Below, piece by piece: positions 32,169 through 40,051 of a DNA stretch of 45,890 nucleotides; the stretch's first letter is position 1; every line of letters starts with the position of its first letter. The notes under the pieces were generated by a model. It saw only the letters and a list, made by a program, of their open reading frames with translations. It did no database searches and was not told the DNA's origin. This stretch comes from Prevotellaceae bacterium UBA6858 (GTDB lineage: Bacteria > Bacteroidota > Bacteroidia > Bacteroidales > Bacteroidaceae): contig DKDC01000012.1 of the NCBI GenBank assembly GCA_002451695.1, forward strand, positions 1 through 45,890, written 5' to 3'. Made by a program: the position numbers and the translations under genes.

Positions 32169-32303
32169 ATGGAAACAAAGCGACAAACAGGAAGTGTGGA
32201 TGTAATACTCGACAGAAATTATGGTAAGTAGGGAACTCCCGAAAGAGAGGCGTTCAGAAAGGAAGCCTGTGATTATTGTGTAGGCCGGGAATGTTCGGAC
32301 TGA
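32169..32303 (+). pseudogene. Remnant of an XRE-family (HigA-like) antitoxin gene
   Basis: From the ATG at 32169 the frame encodes 20 residues ending DVILDRNYGK, then an in-frame TAG at 32229, then GTPEREAFRKEACDYCVGRE up to a TGA at 32301. Read through the TAG, this matches the N-terminus of a common Bacteroidetes XRE-type antitoxin, where a (L)D.(K/R)YGK motif is followed directly by GTPEREAFRQEA. The helix-turn-helix part that should follow is missing. A Shine-Dalgarno-like AAGGA lies upstream. A short upstream frame (IRVFFLKR, near 32120-32140) might be the worn end of a HigB-like toxin, but this is weak. It is a decayed toxin-antitoxin locus in my reading. Confidence 0.6.
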
Positions 32304-32351
32304 AAGAGGGTGTTGTGCGTCCGGTTATGTGAAAGTGATAGGATATAAAAA

Positions 32352-32412
32352 GTGTGTCAAAATGAGGTGTCGCCCAAAATGGTCGTTCATATCATTTTGA
32401 CACGCCTTTTTT
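32352..32412. terminator. Bidirectional terminator after the pyrG-yidC-peptidase-MFS operon
   Basis: A 14-bp stem (32352-32365, GTGTGTCAAAATGA, with 32392-32405, one wobble pair) is flanked by TTTTTT on the plus strand and TTTTT on the minus strand. It lies 19-25 bases past the MFS stop and ends that operon; it also blocks plus-strand read-through. Confidence 0.85.
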
Positions 32413-32430
32413 ATGTGAAACAGGTTCTGC

Positions 32431-33798
32431 TTATTTTTTCAAGTTAGGCTCTTCGAGCTTGTAGCCATACTTCTTGTCGGCGGCTTTGAGACAGAACGCG
32501 ATGACAAGGGAAAGCACGGCAATGCTTGTGAACACGCACATCGGCAAGGTGTAGCTGTACAGGTTTGTCGTTATGCCGTTTTCTGTAGTCGTGCCAACGA
32601 TGCAATACTTTTCAAGAATGTAGCCGATAAGTGCGGGAACGCCCCACAGGCCTATGTTCTGGATGAAGAAGATAAGCGCGTATGCCGTGCCAAGCTGCTT
32701 TACCGGGAATATCTTCGCCACGCTCGGCCACATGGCGGAGGGAACGAGCGAGAATGCAATGCCAAGCACAATCATGAGGGCTATTGCCACCCATGCCGCG
32801 TGTATGAAAGGCAGGGCGTATATGAAATGCACGCAGATGAGCATGAGCGAGCCGAGCATCATTATGCTTGCGGCCTTGCCCTTGCGGTCGATCATTCCGC
32901 CGAAAACAGGGGTGAGTATGAGTGCGCCGAGGGCGGGGAGACCCGCAAATGTTCCGGCAATGTCCTCGTTCACCCCATATTTTGTAATCATCAGCTCTGT
33001 GGCGAATTTCTGGAACGGGAACACGCAGGAGTAGAACAGCACGCACAGCAGTGCGATAAGCCAGAAGCCGGGATTTTTCACGACAGCCACAACGTCTTTG
33101 AACGAAAACTTTTCTTCAGCGGAGCTTTCTACGGAAATCTTCACCTGACGGTCAAGCTTCCTGTCCATAAAACTGAAGGCTATGAATGAAATCATGCCGC
33201 CGACGAGAAGCACTGCGCCTATAAGTAGCGGTGTGTCGAGATTGTAGCTGCGTGCCACAGGAATGGCTATTGCGTATGCAACTTGCGAGCCTATGCGCGC
33301 CAAAGCCACCTGCACGCCCATTGCCAGTGCAAGTTCCTTGTCCTTGAACCACTTTGCAATAATCTTGCTGACGGTGATTCCCGCCACCTCTGCGCCCACG
33401 CCAAATACGGAATATCCGGCGGAAGCCATGAACACGTCGAGCTTGTAGCCCATGAACATCTCGCTTGTTCCGCCGTATGTCGTAATGGCGAGGTATTCCA
33501 CGGTTGTGCCGCCAACCATAAGCACGGTGGCAAGTATTCCTGTGAATCGTATTCCGAATTTGTCAAGAATTAGCCCGCCCCAAATGAGCATCAGCAGGAA
33601 CACATTCAGGAAACTGTATGCCCCGGTGAACATTCCGAACTCTCCGCTTGTCCAATGAAGTTGGCCTTCGAGCATTCCCTTTAGCGGGGCCATCACATCG
33701 TTCACATAATAGGCCGCCATCATTGTAAAGGCGACGATGAACAGTGCCGACCACCTGGCAGCCGCAGAGTCGTTGAGTTTTTTCGTTATAGCTGTCAT
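32431..33798 (-). CDS. MFS transporter, possibly MFSD1-like peptide carrier
   Basis: This 455-residue protein has twelve predicted membrane segments. The segment YSFLNVFLLMLIWGGLILDKFGIRFTGI holds the MFS motif A region, and its arrangement (YSxxNV, GGxxxDxFGIR) recalls the MFSD1 group, whose animal members carry dipeptides. The central loop SFMDRKLDRQVKISVESSAEEKFSF separates the halves. It lies 12 bases after the S9 peptidase gene. Since that enzyme should release dipeptides in the periplasm, dipeptide import is a reasonable inference. The MFS assignment is firm; the substrate is not. Confidence 0.85.
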   Translation of the reverse strand: MTAITKKLNDSAAARWSALFIVAFTMMAAYYVNDVMAPLKGMLEGQLHWTSGEFGMFTGAYSFLNVFLLMLIWGGLILDKFGIRFTGILATVLMVGGTTVEYLAITTYGGTSEMFMGYKLDVFMASAGYSVFGVGAEVAGITVSKIIAKWFKDKELALAMGVQVALARIGSQVAYAIAIPVARSYNLDTPLLIGAVLLVGGMISFIAFSFMDRKLDRQVKISVESSAEEKFSFKDVVAVVKNPGFWLIALLCVLFYSCVFPFQKFATELMITKYGVNEDIAGTFAGLPALGALILTPVFGGMIDRKGKAASIMMLGSLMLICVHFIYALPFIHAAWVAIALMIVLGIAFSLVPSAMWPSVAKIFPVKQLGTAYALIFFIQNIGLWGVPALIGYILEKYCIVGTTTENGITTNLYSYTLPMCVFTSIAVLSLVIAFCLKAADKKYGYKLEEPNLKK

Positions 33799-33810
33799 AT
33801 GTTTTGTCTT

Positions 33811-35952
33811 TTATTTTTTAAGCCATTTGTCGAGCCAACGGAAGAATGTGCGCTGCCACATTATGCCGTTTTGCGGTTTCAGCACCCAATGGTTCTCGTC
33901 GGGGAACAGCAGCAACTGGGCGGGGATGCCACGCAGACGCGCTGCGTTGAAAGCGGATTCAGCCTGAGTGTATTCTATGCGGAAGTCGCGTTGGCCGTGT
34001 ATGCAGAGAATAGGTGTGTCCCATTTGTCAACCGAAAGGTGGGGCGAGTCGGAGAACACCTTTTGGAGTTTTCCGTCGGGCTTTACCCAAGGCGCGGAGC
34101 CCATGTCCCAATTGGCAAACCACATTTCCTCGGTCTCGACATATTGCTGCTGGGTGTTGTAAATGCCATCGTGGGCGATGAAGCACTTGAAACGCTTGTC
34201 GTGGTGTCCTGCCAGCCAATAAACGCTGTAGCCGCCGAAACTTGCCCCGACACAGCCGAGACGGTTTTTGTCAACATAGCTTTCTTTTGCAATGTCGTCA
34301 ATGGCGGACAGATAGTCCTGCATACATAGACCTGTGTAGTCGCCGGAAATCTCTTCGAGCCACTCTGTGCCAAATCCGGGAAGCCCGCGACGGTTGGGGG
34401 CAATGATTATATACCCGTTGGCTGCCATTATCTGGAAATTCCAGCGGTAGCTCCAAAACTGGCTGACGGGAGACTGCGGACCGCCTTCGCAAAACAGAAG
34501 CACAGGGTATTTCTTGTTTGCATCGAAATGGGGAGGATATACAACCCAGCATAGCTCTTTCTTGCCGTCAACGGTGCTAACCCAGCGTTCCTCAACCTTT
34601 CCGAATGTTGTTTTTTCGTATGTTTCCTTGTTTACGTTTGTAAGTCTTTCCGATTTGCCGTTTTTTGCGCTGACAAAGAAAATGTCATCGGCTTCGCTTA
34701 TGCTGTGCCGCTTTACGAGAAGGTTGCCGTTTGAAGCAACGTAACCGGCGAGACTGTAATCGCAAACCTCGTCAGTAAGCTGGCGCACTTTGCCTTTCAA
34801 ATTAGTGGCGTAGATGTTGGTGCGTCCGTGCCACACTCCGGCAAACAGCAGTTCCTTGGAATTTTCTTTCCAGAAAAAGTTGTCAACACCGCTGTCAAAG
34901 CTTTCTGTAACGTATGTTTTGTTGCGTGTGGCAAACTCATATACGCACAAACGCGTGCGGTCGCTCTCATATCCGTCGTGCTTCATGCTTGTCCAGGCAA
35001 TATATTTACCATCGGGCGAGAATTTCGGATTGTCGTCATATCCCAAGTTGCAGTCTTCGCCATCGTAAATCCGCTGGTCTTTAAGTGAGCGGGTGTAGTC
35101 TATCCTTATGGGTTGCTTGATGTCTCTCGTAATAGGTTTGCACAGGTTAAAGGACGAACCGTCTTCAATGTCGTAAAGATAGATGTCGCTGTCTGTGCTT
35201 ACGGCATAGTCCCTGCCTTTCTTGGCGCGCATCACGTATGCAAGTTTCTTGGAGTCAGGATTCCAAGCGAACTCTTCCATGCCCCCGAAAGGTGTCATGG
35301 GACACTCGTACGGCAGTCCTTCCAAAATGTCTTTGGCGTTTTCAAGTTTTCCATTGTTGAATTCTGCAAGGAAAGGATGCGGAATGGAACGCACGTATGT
35401 GTCCCAATGCTTGTACATAAGCTCGTTTATCAGCATACCCGAAGCCTTGGGCAAATCCTCGTCGTTTTTTGCAATGGAAGTTTCTGTCGGGACTTGGTGG
35501 ATTATTATCACGCGCTTGCCGTCGGGGGAGAAAAGGAAACCTTCTATATCGTCCTTTTCTTTCGACACACATTGCTTTCCTGTTCCGTCAACGTTCATTG
35601 TCCACAGTTGGCTCACGCCGTCAGAAGCGGCAAGGTAGGCAATCTTGCTGCCGCCTTCAATGAACGCCGGTTCACTTTCGCTGCCGCCGGTAGTCAGATT
35701 TTTTTCTTCGCCGGTCTTTATGTCCTTTATATATATGGAAGTGTGTCCCTTGTTCTCTTTTATGTCGTATTTTGTAAGGGTGTAAACAATCTTCTTGCCG
35801 TCGGGCGAAGCTGCCACGCTCCCAATTCTGCCCATGGACCAAAGCCTTTCCGGGGTGAGAAGGTCATCATTTCCTGCCGCTGTCGCCATATTTGGCGTTG
35901 CACATATTACAGACATAATCAAAACTGACAGGCTTTTCAAATATCTCATCAT
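33811..35952 (-). CDS. S9 family peptidase, dipeptidyl-peptidase 5-like
   Basis: This secreted serine exopeptidase has 713 residues. A signal peptide (SLSVLIMSVICATPNMATA) precedes a seven-bladed beta-propeller with repeated FSPDGK motifs. The C-terminal alpha/beta-hydrolase has the catalytic serine in GASFGGYS (near residue 571), the aspartate in HGQRDFRI (near 649) and the histidine in DENHWV (near 686). Domain order and length match DPP5 of Porphyromonas gingivalis, which cuts dipeptides from peptide N-termini in the periplasm. The start overlaps the yidC stop by four bases (ATGA), and an MFS transporter follows. Known relatives help asaccharolytic or protein-using species gain dipeptides. 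Confidence 0.9.
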   Translation of the reverse strand: MMRYLKSLSVLIMSVICATPNMATAAGNDDLLTPERLWSMGRIGSVAASPDGKKIVYTLTKYDIKENKGHTSIYIKDIKTGEEKNLTTGGSESEPAFIEGGSKIAYLAASDGVSQLWTMNVDGTGKQCVSKEKDDIEGFLFSPDGKRVIIIHQVPTETSIAKNDEDLPKASGMLINELMYKHWDTYVRSIPHPFLAEFNNGKLENAKDILEGLPYECPMTPFGGMEEFAWNPDSKKLAYVMRAKKGRDYAVSTDSDIYLYDIEDGSSFNLCKPITRDIKQPIRIDYTRSLKDQRIYDGEDCNLGYDDNPKFSPDGKYIAWTSMKHDGYESDRTRLCVYEFATRNKTYVTESFDSGVDNFFWKENSKELLFAGVWHGRTNIYATNLKGKVRQLTDEVCDYSLAGYVASNGNLLVKRHSISEADDIFFVSAKNGKSERLTNVNKETYEKTTFGKVEERWVSTVDGKKELCWVVYPPHFDANKKYPVLLFCEGGPQSPVSQFWSYRWNFQIMAANGYIIIAPNRRGLPGFGTEWLEEISGDYTGLCMQDYLSAIDDIAKESYVDKNRLGCVGASFGGYSVYWLAGHHDKRFKCFIAHDGIYNTQQQYVETEEMWFANWDMGSAPWVKPDGKLQKVFSDSPHLSVDKWDTPILCIHGQRDFRIEYTQAESAFNAARLRGIPAQLLLFPDENHWVLKPQNGIMWQRTFFRWLDKWLKK

Positions 35953-37808
35953 TGCTTTTTGTGTTTTTGGCGTTCCTGTTGTAGTTTCATCATTTCTTCC
36001 TGCTGCTTTTGCAGCGCTTCGAGACGGGCTGCAAGGCCGCTCATCTTCTTGGGTTTCTCCTTGTTTGCCTGATAGTTTTTCTCAAGGCGTTCAAGAAGTT
36101 TTTTTTCGTCAATGGTGCGGCGCAGATACCACATGGTAAGCGCACTGAAAAGAAGGGAAATGAAATAGTAGTAGTTCAGACCTGCCGAATAATCGTTGAA
36201 CACGAAGAAGAAGAACACTGGCATGAGGTACATCATCCATCTCATCATCTTCATCTGGCTTTCCTGCTGCCCGCTCATCATGTCTTTCTGCATTCTCATG
36301 CTCATGACACTGTAAACAACGTTGGTTATGCAGAACAGGATGCAGAAGGCGCTGATGTGGTCTCCTATAAGCCAAATCGGGCGGGAGAACTGTATAATCG
36401 GGTCGTATGTGGAAAGGTCGTCAACCCACAGGAAACTTTGCTGCCTGAGTTCAATGGCGTTCGGTATGAAGTTGAACATCGCAATCCAAATAGGCATCTG
36501 AATAAGCATCGGCAGACAGCCGCCCATGGGGCTTGCGCCATATTGGCTGTAGGTTTGCATTATTTCCTGCTGTTTCTTCATATTATCGGCAGGGTCTGGG
36601 TATTTCGCGTTTATCTCGTCTATTTTGGGCTTCAGCACACGCATTTTCGCGCTGCTCATCACGCTTTTGCGGGTAGGCACATATACTATGATGCGCAGCA
36701 GGATTGTTATAAGCAAAAGAACAATGCCCATAGAGAGACCAAGGTCGGTGAGCCAGTCGAATACATAAATGGTGAAATACCTGTTTATGTATCTGAACAA
36801 AGGCCAGCCGAGATACACAAGATGCTCAAGCTTCAAATCCTTGTCCGGGCTTACAATGTCGTCTATCTTCTGCAAGGTGCGGAACTTGTTCGGCCCTAAA
36901 TAAAATTTGAAAGACGAAGCCTTGCTTCCAGACGGGTCGAAGTCAGTTTCGGCGGAAGCTTCGTATTGTTTCAGGAAGCCTTTGCTTATGTCCTCTTCGG
37001 GCTTGCTTTTCAGCTTGACTTTATCCAATCCGGCATCGGCAATAAGCGTTACGCCGAAAAACTGGTCTTTGAACGAAATCCAGTCAAGGCTTTCCTCAAG
37101 GCTTTTCTCTTCCTCTTTCTGCGGGTCAAGGCGGTCGGTGCCGCCGTCAGCCTCTTTGTAGGTCAGGGCGGCGTATTGGTTCTCGAACTTGTAGCCGCGT
37201 TCCTGCTGTTTCAGGCGTTCGCTCCATTCCAAGCCCAAAATCTTGGAAGTGGGCAGCAGGTATTCCTGCATCCCGTCGGCTTTCACATCCATGTCAAGCA
37301 CGAAACCGTCGTGGAGCTTGTAGCTTATCGAAAGTTTTCCGCCGTTTGCCGCTTGCGCCACCATTGTAACCGTTGAGTCGGTAACGTTTTCGGGGCGGAA
37401 CATAAGGGAGGATGTGTTTATGTCGCTTTTCTTTCCTGCAAGCGTGAACGACATTTTCGCATATTCGTCGCAATAAAGCAGAAGCGGCTTCTTGTCCTGC
37501 CCTTTGTAGTTTTTCAGAACCACGTTGCCTACGCTGCCTCCGCGAGTGTTTATTCCCACGGTTATGTCGTTGCTTTTCAATACAACAAGGCGTGGCTGCT
37601 CTCCGTTGTCCGTGAATATGCTGTCGTTAGCGGCTGTTGTTGTCTCGTTGGCGACTGTTGCCGTCTTGGTGTCTTGCAGTTGCTTTTCCTCTGCCGGCTG
37701 CTCCTCGCGCTGCTGTTTCTGTTGTTCCTCGCTTGGCCTGTTGAAATAGCTGAAACCGAATATCACCGCTATTATCAGCAGGAAACCTATTACGCTGTTC
37801 TTGTCCAT
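35949..37808 (-). CDS. yidC: Membrane protein insertase YidC
   Basis: YidC inserts and folds inner-membrane proteins, alone or with SecYEG. The 619 residues start with a membrane anchor (SVIGFLLIIAVIFGFSYF), then an acidic linker and a periplasmic beta-super-sandwich domain (residues about 60-340). The conserved five-helix core follows, with IVLLLITILLRIIVYVPTRKSVMSSAKMRVLKPKI and MGGCLPMLIQMPIWIAMFNF. The tail is rich in lysine and glutamine and probably contacts ribosomes. The groove arginine is present in the first core helix (LLRIIVYV). It follows pyrG after 33 bases, a common Bacteroidetes arrangement. Confidence 0.97.
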   Translation of the reverse strand: MDKNSVIGFLLIIAVIFGFSYFNRPSEEQQKQQREEQPAEEKQLQDTKTATVANETTTAANDSIFTDNGEQPRLVVLKSNDITVGINTRGGSVGNVVLKNYKGQDKKPLLLYCDEYAKMSFTLAGKKSDINTSSLMFRPENVTDSTVTMVAQAANGGKLSISYKLHDGFVLDMDVKADGMQEYLLPTSKILGLEWSERLKQQERGYKFENQYAALTYKEADGGTDRLDPQKEEEKSLEESLDWISFKDQFFGVTLIADAGLDKVKLKSKPEEDISKGFLKQYEASAETDFDPSGSKASSFKFYLGPNKFRTLQKIDDIVSPDKDLKLEHLVYLGWPLFRYINRYFTIYVFDWLTDLGLSMGIVLLLITILLRIIVYVPTRKSVMSSAKMRVLKPKIDEINAKYPDPADNMKKQQEIMQTYSQYGASPMGGCLPMLIQMPIWIAMFNFIPNAIELRQQSFLWVDDLSTYDPIIQFSRPIWLIGDHISAFCILFCITNVVYSVMSMRMQKDMMSGQQESQMKMMRWMMYLMPVFFFFVFNDYSAGLNYYYFISLLFSALTMWYLRRTIDEKKLLERLEKNYQANKEKPKKMSGLAARLEALQKQQEEMMKLQQERQKHKKQ

Positions 37809-37841
37809 TTCCTAAGATTAAATTTGTTGCCTGCGCCGTCC

Positions 37842-39461
37842 TTATTGTTTGTCGTCCTGCGGGGTGTTTTCAACAATTGTCTTGATGAAATCCAGGAACA
37901 GCGGGTGGGGCTTCAGAACGGTGCTGCTGTATTCGGGGTGGAACTGTGTGCCGACATACCATTTCAGTGTGGGTATTTCGACAATTTCCACAAGGTTGGT
38001 CTCGGGGTTCACGCCGTCGCACATCATCCCGGCCTTTTCATATTCCTCGCGGTAATCGTTGTTGAACTCGTAGCGGTGGCGGTGGCGTTCCTCTATTATG
38101 TCAGTGCCGTATATTGCCCTTACCTTGCTGCCTTCCTTCAGCGCGCATTCGTATGCCCCAAGGCGCATTGTGCCTCCCATGTTGGTTATGTTCTTCTGCT
38201 CCTCCATGAGGTCGATTACGTTGTGGGTGGTCTTCTCGTTCATCTCAATGCTGTCGGCATCCTTGTAGCCCAGGACGTTGCGGGCGAACTCCACAACCAT
38301 CATCTGCATTCCGAGGCAGATGCCGAATGTGGGTATGTCGTGTTCGCGGCAGTATTTGGCGGCGGTGATCTTTCCCTCTATGCCGCGCTGCCCGAAGCCC
38401 GGGCAAATCACGATGCCCTGCATTCCCTTGAGGCTCTCCTCCACGTTGTCGGGCGTTATGTATTCGCTGTTTATGAAGTGCGTCTTGACCTTGCGGTTGT
38501 TGTATGTGCCGGCCTGCGACAGCGACTCCAGAATGCTCTTGTAGGCATCCTGCAAATCGTATTTCCCTACGAGACCCACGTTTACAACGGTTGTGGCCTT
38601 GTGGCGGCGTTCCAGGAAAGCCCTCCACGGGCCAAGCCCCGGGGTTTCGCCCGGCTCTATGCCCATTTTGCGCAGAATGGTTGAGTCGAGCCCCTGCTCC
38701 TGCATCCTTAGCGGCACTTCGTATATCGTGGGCTGGTCGGTGCTCTGCACCACGGCTTCGGGGTCAACGTTGCAGAAGTTGGCGACTTTTTTGCGTATGC
38801 CCGCGCTCAGGTCGTGTTCGGCGCGCAAAACCAGAACGTCGGGCTGTATGCCCAGGCTTTGCAGCTCTTTCACCGAGTGTTGCGTTGGCTTGGTCTTGAG
38901 TTCCTGCGCAGCCGAAAGGAACGGCACGTAAGTGAGGTGTATGCACAGGGCGTTTTTGCCCAGCTCCCATTTAAGCTGGCGTATGGCCTCGAGAAACGGC
39001 AGCCCCTCTATGTCGCCGACTGTGCCGCCTATTTCGGTTATTACGAAGTCGAAGTGGTATTTGTTTCCCAAATAAAGTATGTCGCGCTTAATCTCGTCCG
39101 TGATGTGCGGCACCACCTGTATGGTCTTTCCCAGATAGTCGCCCCTGCGCTCCTTTTCAATAACATTCTTGTATATGCGCCCGGTGGTGAAGTTGTTGTG
39201 GCGTGTGGTCTTTATGCCGGTGAACCTTTCGTAATGTCCAAGGTCAAGGTCGGTTTCCTGTCCGTCTGCCGTAACATAGCATTCCCCATGCTCGTAGGGG
39301 TTGAGCGTGCCCGGGTCCACGTTTATGTATGGGTCGAACTTTTGGATTGTTATGTTGTATCCGCGTGCTTGCAGCAGTTTGCCTATTGACGAGGAGATAA
39401 TCCCCTTTCCCAGCGACGATGCAACGCCGCCCGTTACAAAGATATACTTGGTTTCAGCCAC
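37842..39461 (-). CDS. pyrG: CTP synthase
   Basis: PyrG makes CTP from UTP, ATP and glutamine. The 539 residues open with KYIFVTGGVASSLGKGIISSSIGKLL, the amidoligase P-loop. FDPYINVDPGTLNPYEHGECYVTADGQETDLDLGHYERF and EIGGTVGDIEGLPFLEA are the UTP-binding and CTP-inhibition regions. The glutaminase domain has the catalytic Cys in FGICLGMQ (near residue 383) and the His-Glu pair in QFHPEYSS (near 506). It heads the operon pyrG, yidC, S9 peptidase, MFS. Confidence 0.98.
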   Translation of the reverse strand: MAETKYIFVTGGVASSLGKGIISSSIGKLLQARGYNITIQKFDPYINVDPGTLNPYEHGECYVTADGQETDLDLGHYERFTGIKTTRHNNFTTGRIYKNVIEKERRGDYLGKTIQVVPHITDEIKRDILYLGNKYHFDFVITEIGGTVGDIEGLPFLEAIRQLKWELGKNALCIHLTYVPFLSAAQELKTKPTQHSVKELQSLGIQPDVLVLRAEHDLSAGIRKKVANFCNVDPEAVVQSTDQPTIYEVPLRMQEQGLDSTILRKMGIEPGETPGLGPWRAFLERRHKATTVVNVGLVGKYDLQDAYKSILESLSQAGTYNNRKVKTHFINSEYITPDNVEESLKGMQGIVICPGFGQRGIEGKITAAKYCREHDIPTFGICLGMQMMVVEFARNVLGYKDADSIEMNEKTTHNVIDLMEEQKNITNMGGTMRLGAYECALKEGSKVRAIYGTDIIEERHRHRYEFNNDYREEYEKAGMMCDGVNPETNLVEIVEIPTLKWYVGTQFHPEYSSTVLKPHPLFLDFIKTIVENTPQDDKQ

Positions 39462-39493
39462 GATTATATTGATTTATGTATTATTAAAACGTT

Positions 39494-39501
39494 TGCAAAT
39501 T
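39494..39501 (-). promoter_or_regulatory. -7 box of the pyrG operon promoter
   Basis: The minus strand reads TAAATTTG, an exact TAnnTTTG match, 32 bases upstream of the pyrG ATG. The stretch from here to repeat copy 7 (39502-39714) shows nothing else I can name. Confidence 0.52.
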
Positions 39502-39714
39502 TACTGAAAAATTCCCGCTCTGCCTTGGTTGGGGATAAGAAATAAGAAAAGACACGGTTGTTATGCGTTTTCCACACACATCCGTCCGCACAACAGAGGT
39601 GTAATAGAAAAAACGACAATTACCGCCGAAATTGCGTAACTCGTTGATTTGCTGTAAAATGCCCACATGGAAAATGTTTGATATAACGAATTGTAATTCA
39701 GGTGTTTGCGAACG

Positions 39715-39803
39715 GCGAAAAAAGGTCTGATGTAGTTTGAATTATGTCTGATATAATTTTTTCTACATCGGACGTAGTTTTTCTTATATCCTATGTGGAA
39801 TCG
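39715..39803 (+). repeat. Tetra-palindrome element, copy 7
   Basis: Palindromes are centred at 39728, 39749, 39770 and 39791, exactly 21 bp apart. The left flank GTTTGCGAACGGCGAAAAAA and the TTTGAA first spacer are nearly the same as in copy 8. It lies between the pyrG promoter and the tracrRNA 3' end, on the left of the CRISPR-Cas locus. Confidence 0.9.
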
Positions 39804-39877
39804 GCTTCGCCTTTTATGGCAAAGGTGGTGTCCGCGTTTTCATGTCCCAACCCGGTGTTCGTTTTTCGTCAGGGCAT

Positions 39878-39957
39878 AAAAAACGCCCACCTTTAGGACG
39901 ATGGGCGATCCGAATGTTTTCACAACGGAATAATCCTTATTGTGATTAGCTGAAAAT
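39878..39957 (-). ncRNA. tracrRNA of the type II-C CRISPR-Cas system
   Basis: Read on the minus strand, an anti-repeat-like start (TTTTCAGCTAATCACAAT, about 39956-39939) is followed by AAGGATTATTCCGTTGTG, the nexus hairpin seen in Bacteroidetes tracrRNAs. After it comes AAAACATTCGGAT and a terminator stem CGCCCA/TGGGCG (39907-39902 with 39889-39884) ending in six T (39883-39878). A TATATTTG -7 box at 39971-39964 lies just upstream, giving a start near 39957. It is divergent from cas9, with about 95 bases between the two starts. It should pair with pre-crRNA and guide Cas9. Confidence 0.85.
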
Positions 39958-40051
39958 TCATTGCAAATATACACATTTTTGTTATAGGCCGTGTCGCGCT
40001 GTCGGAAAATTTTCATAAATTCGCAAAATAACATCGTAAATTGCAAGTACA

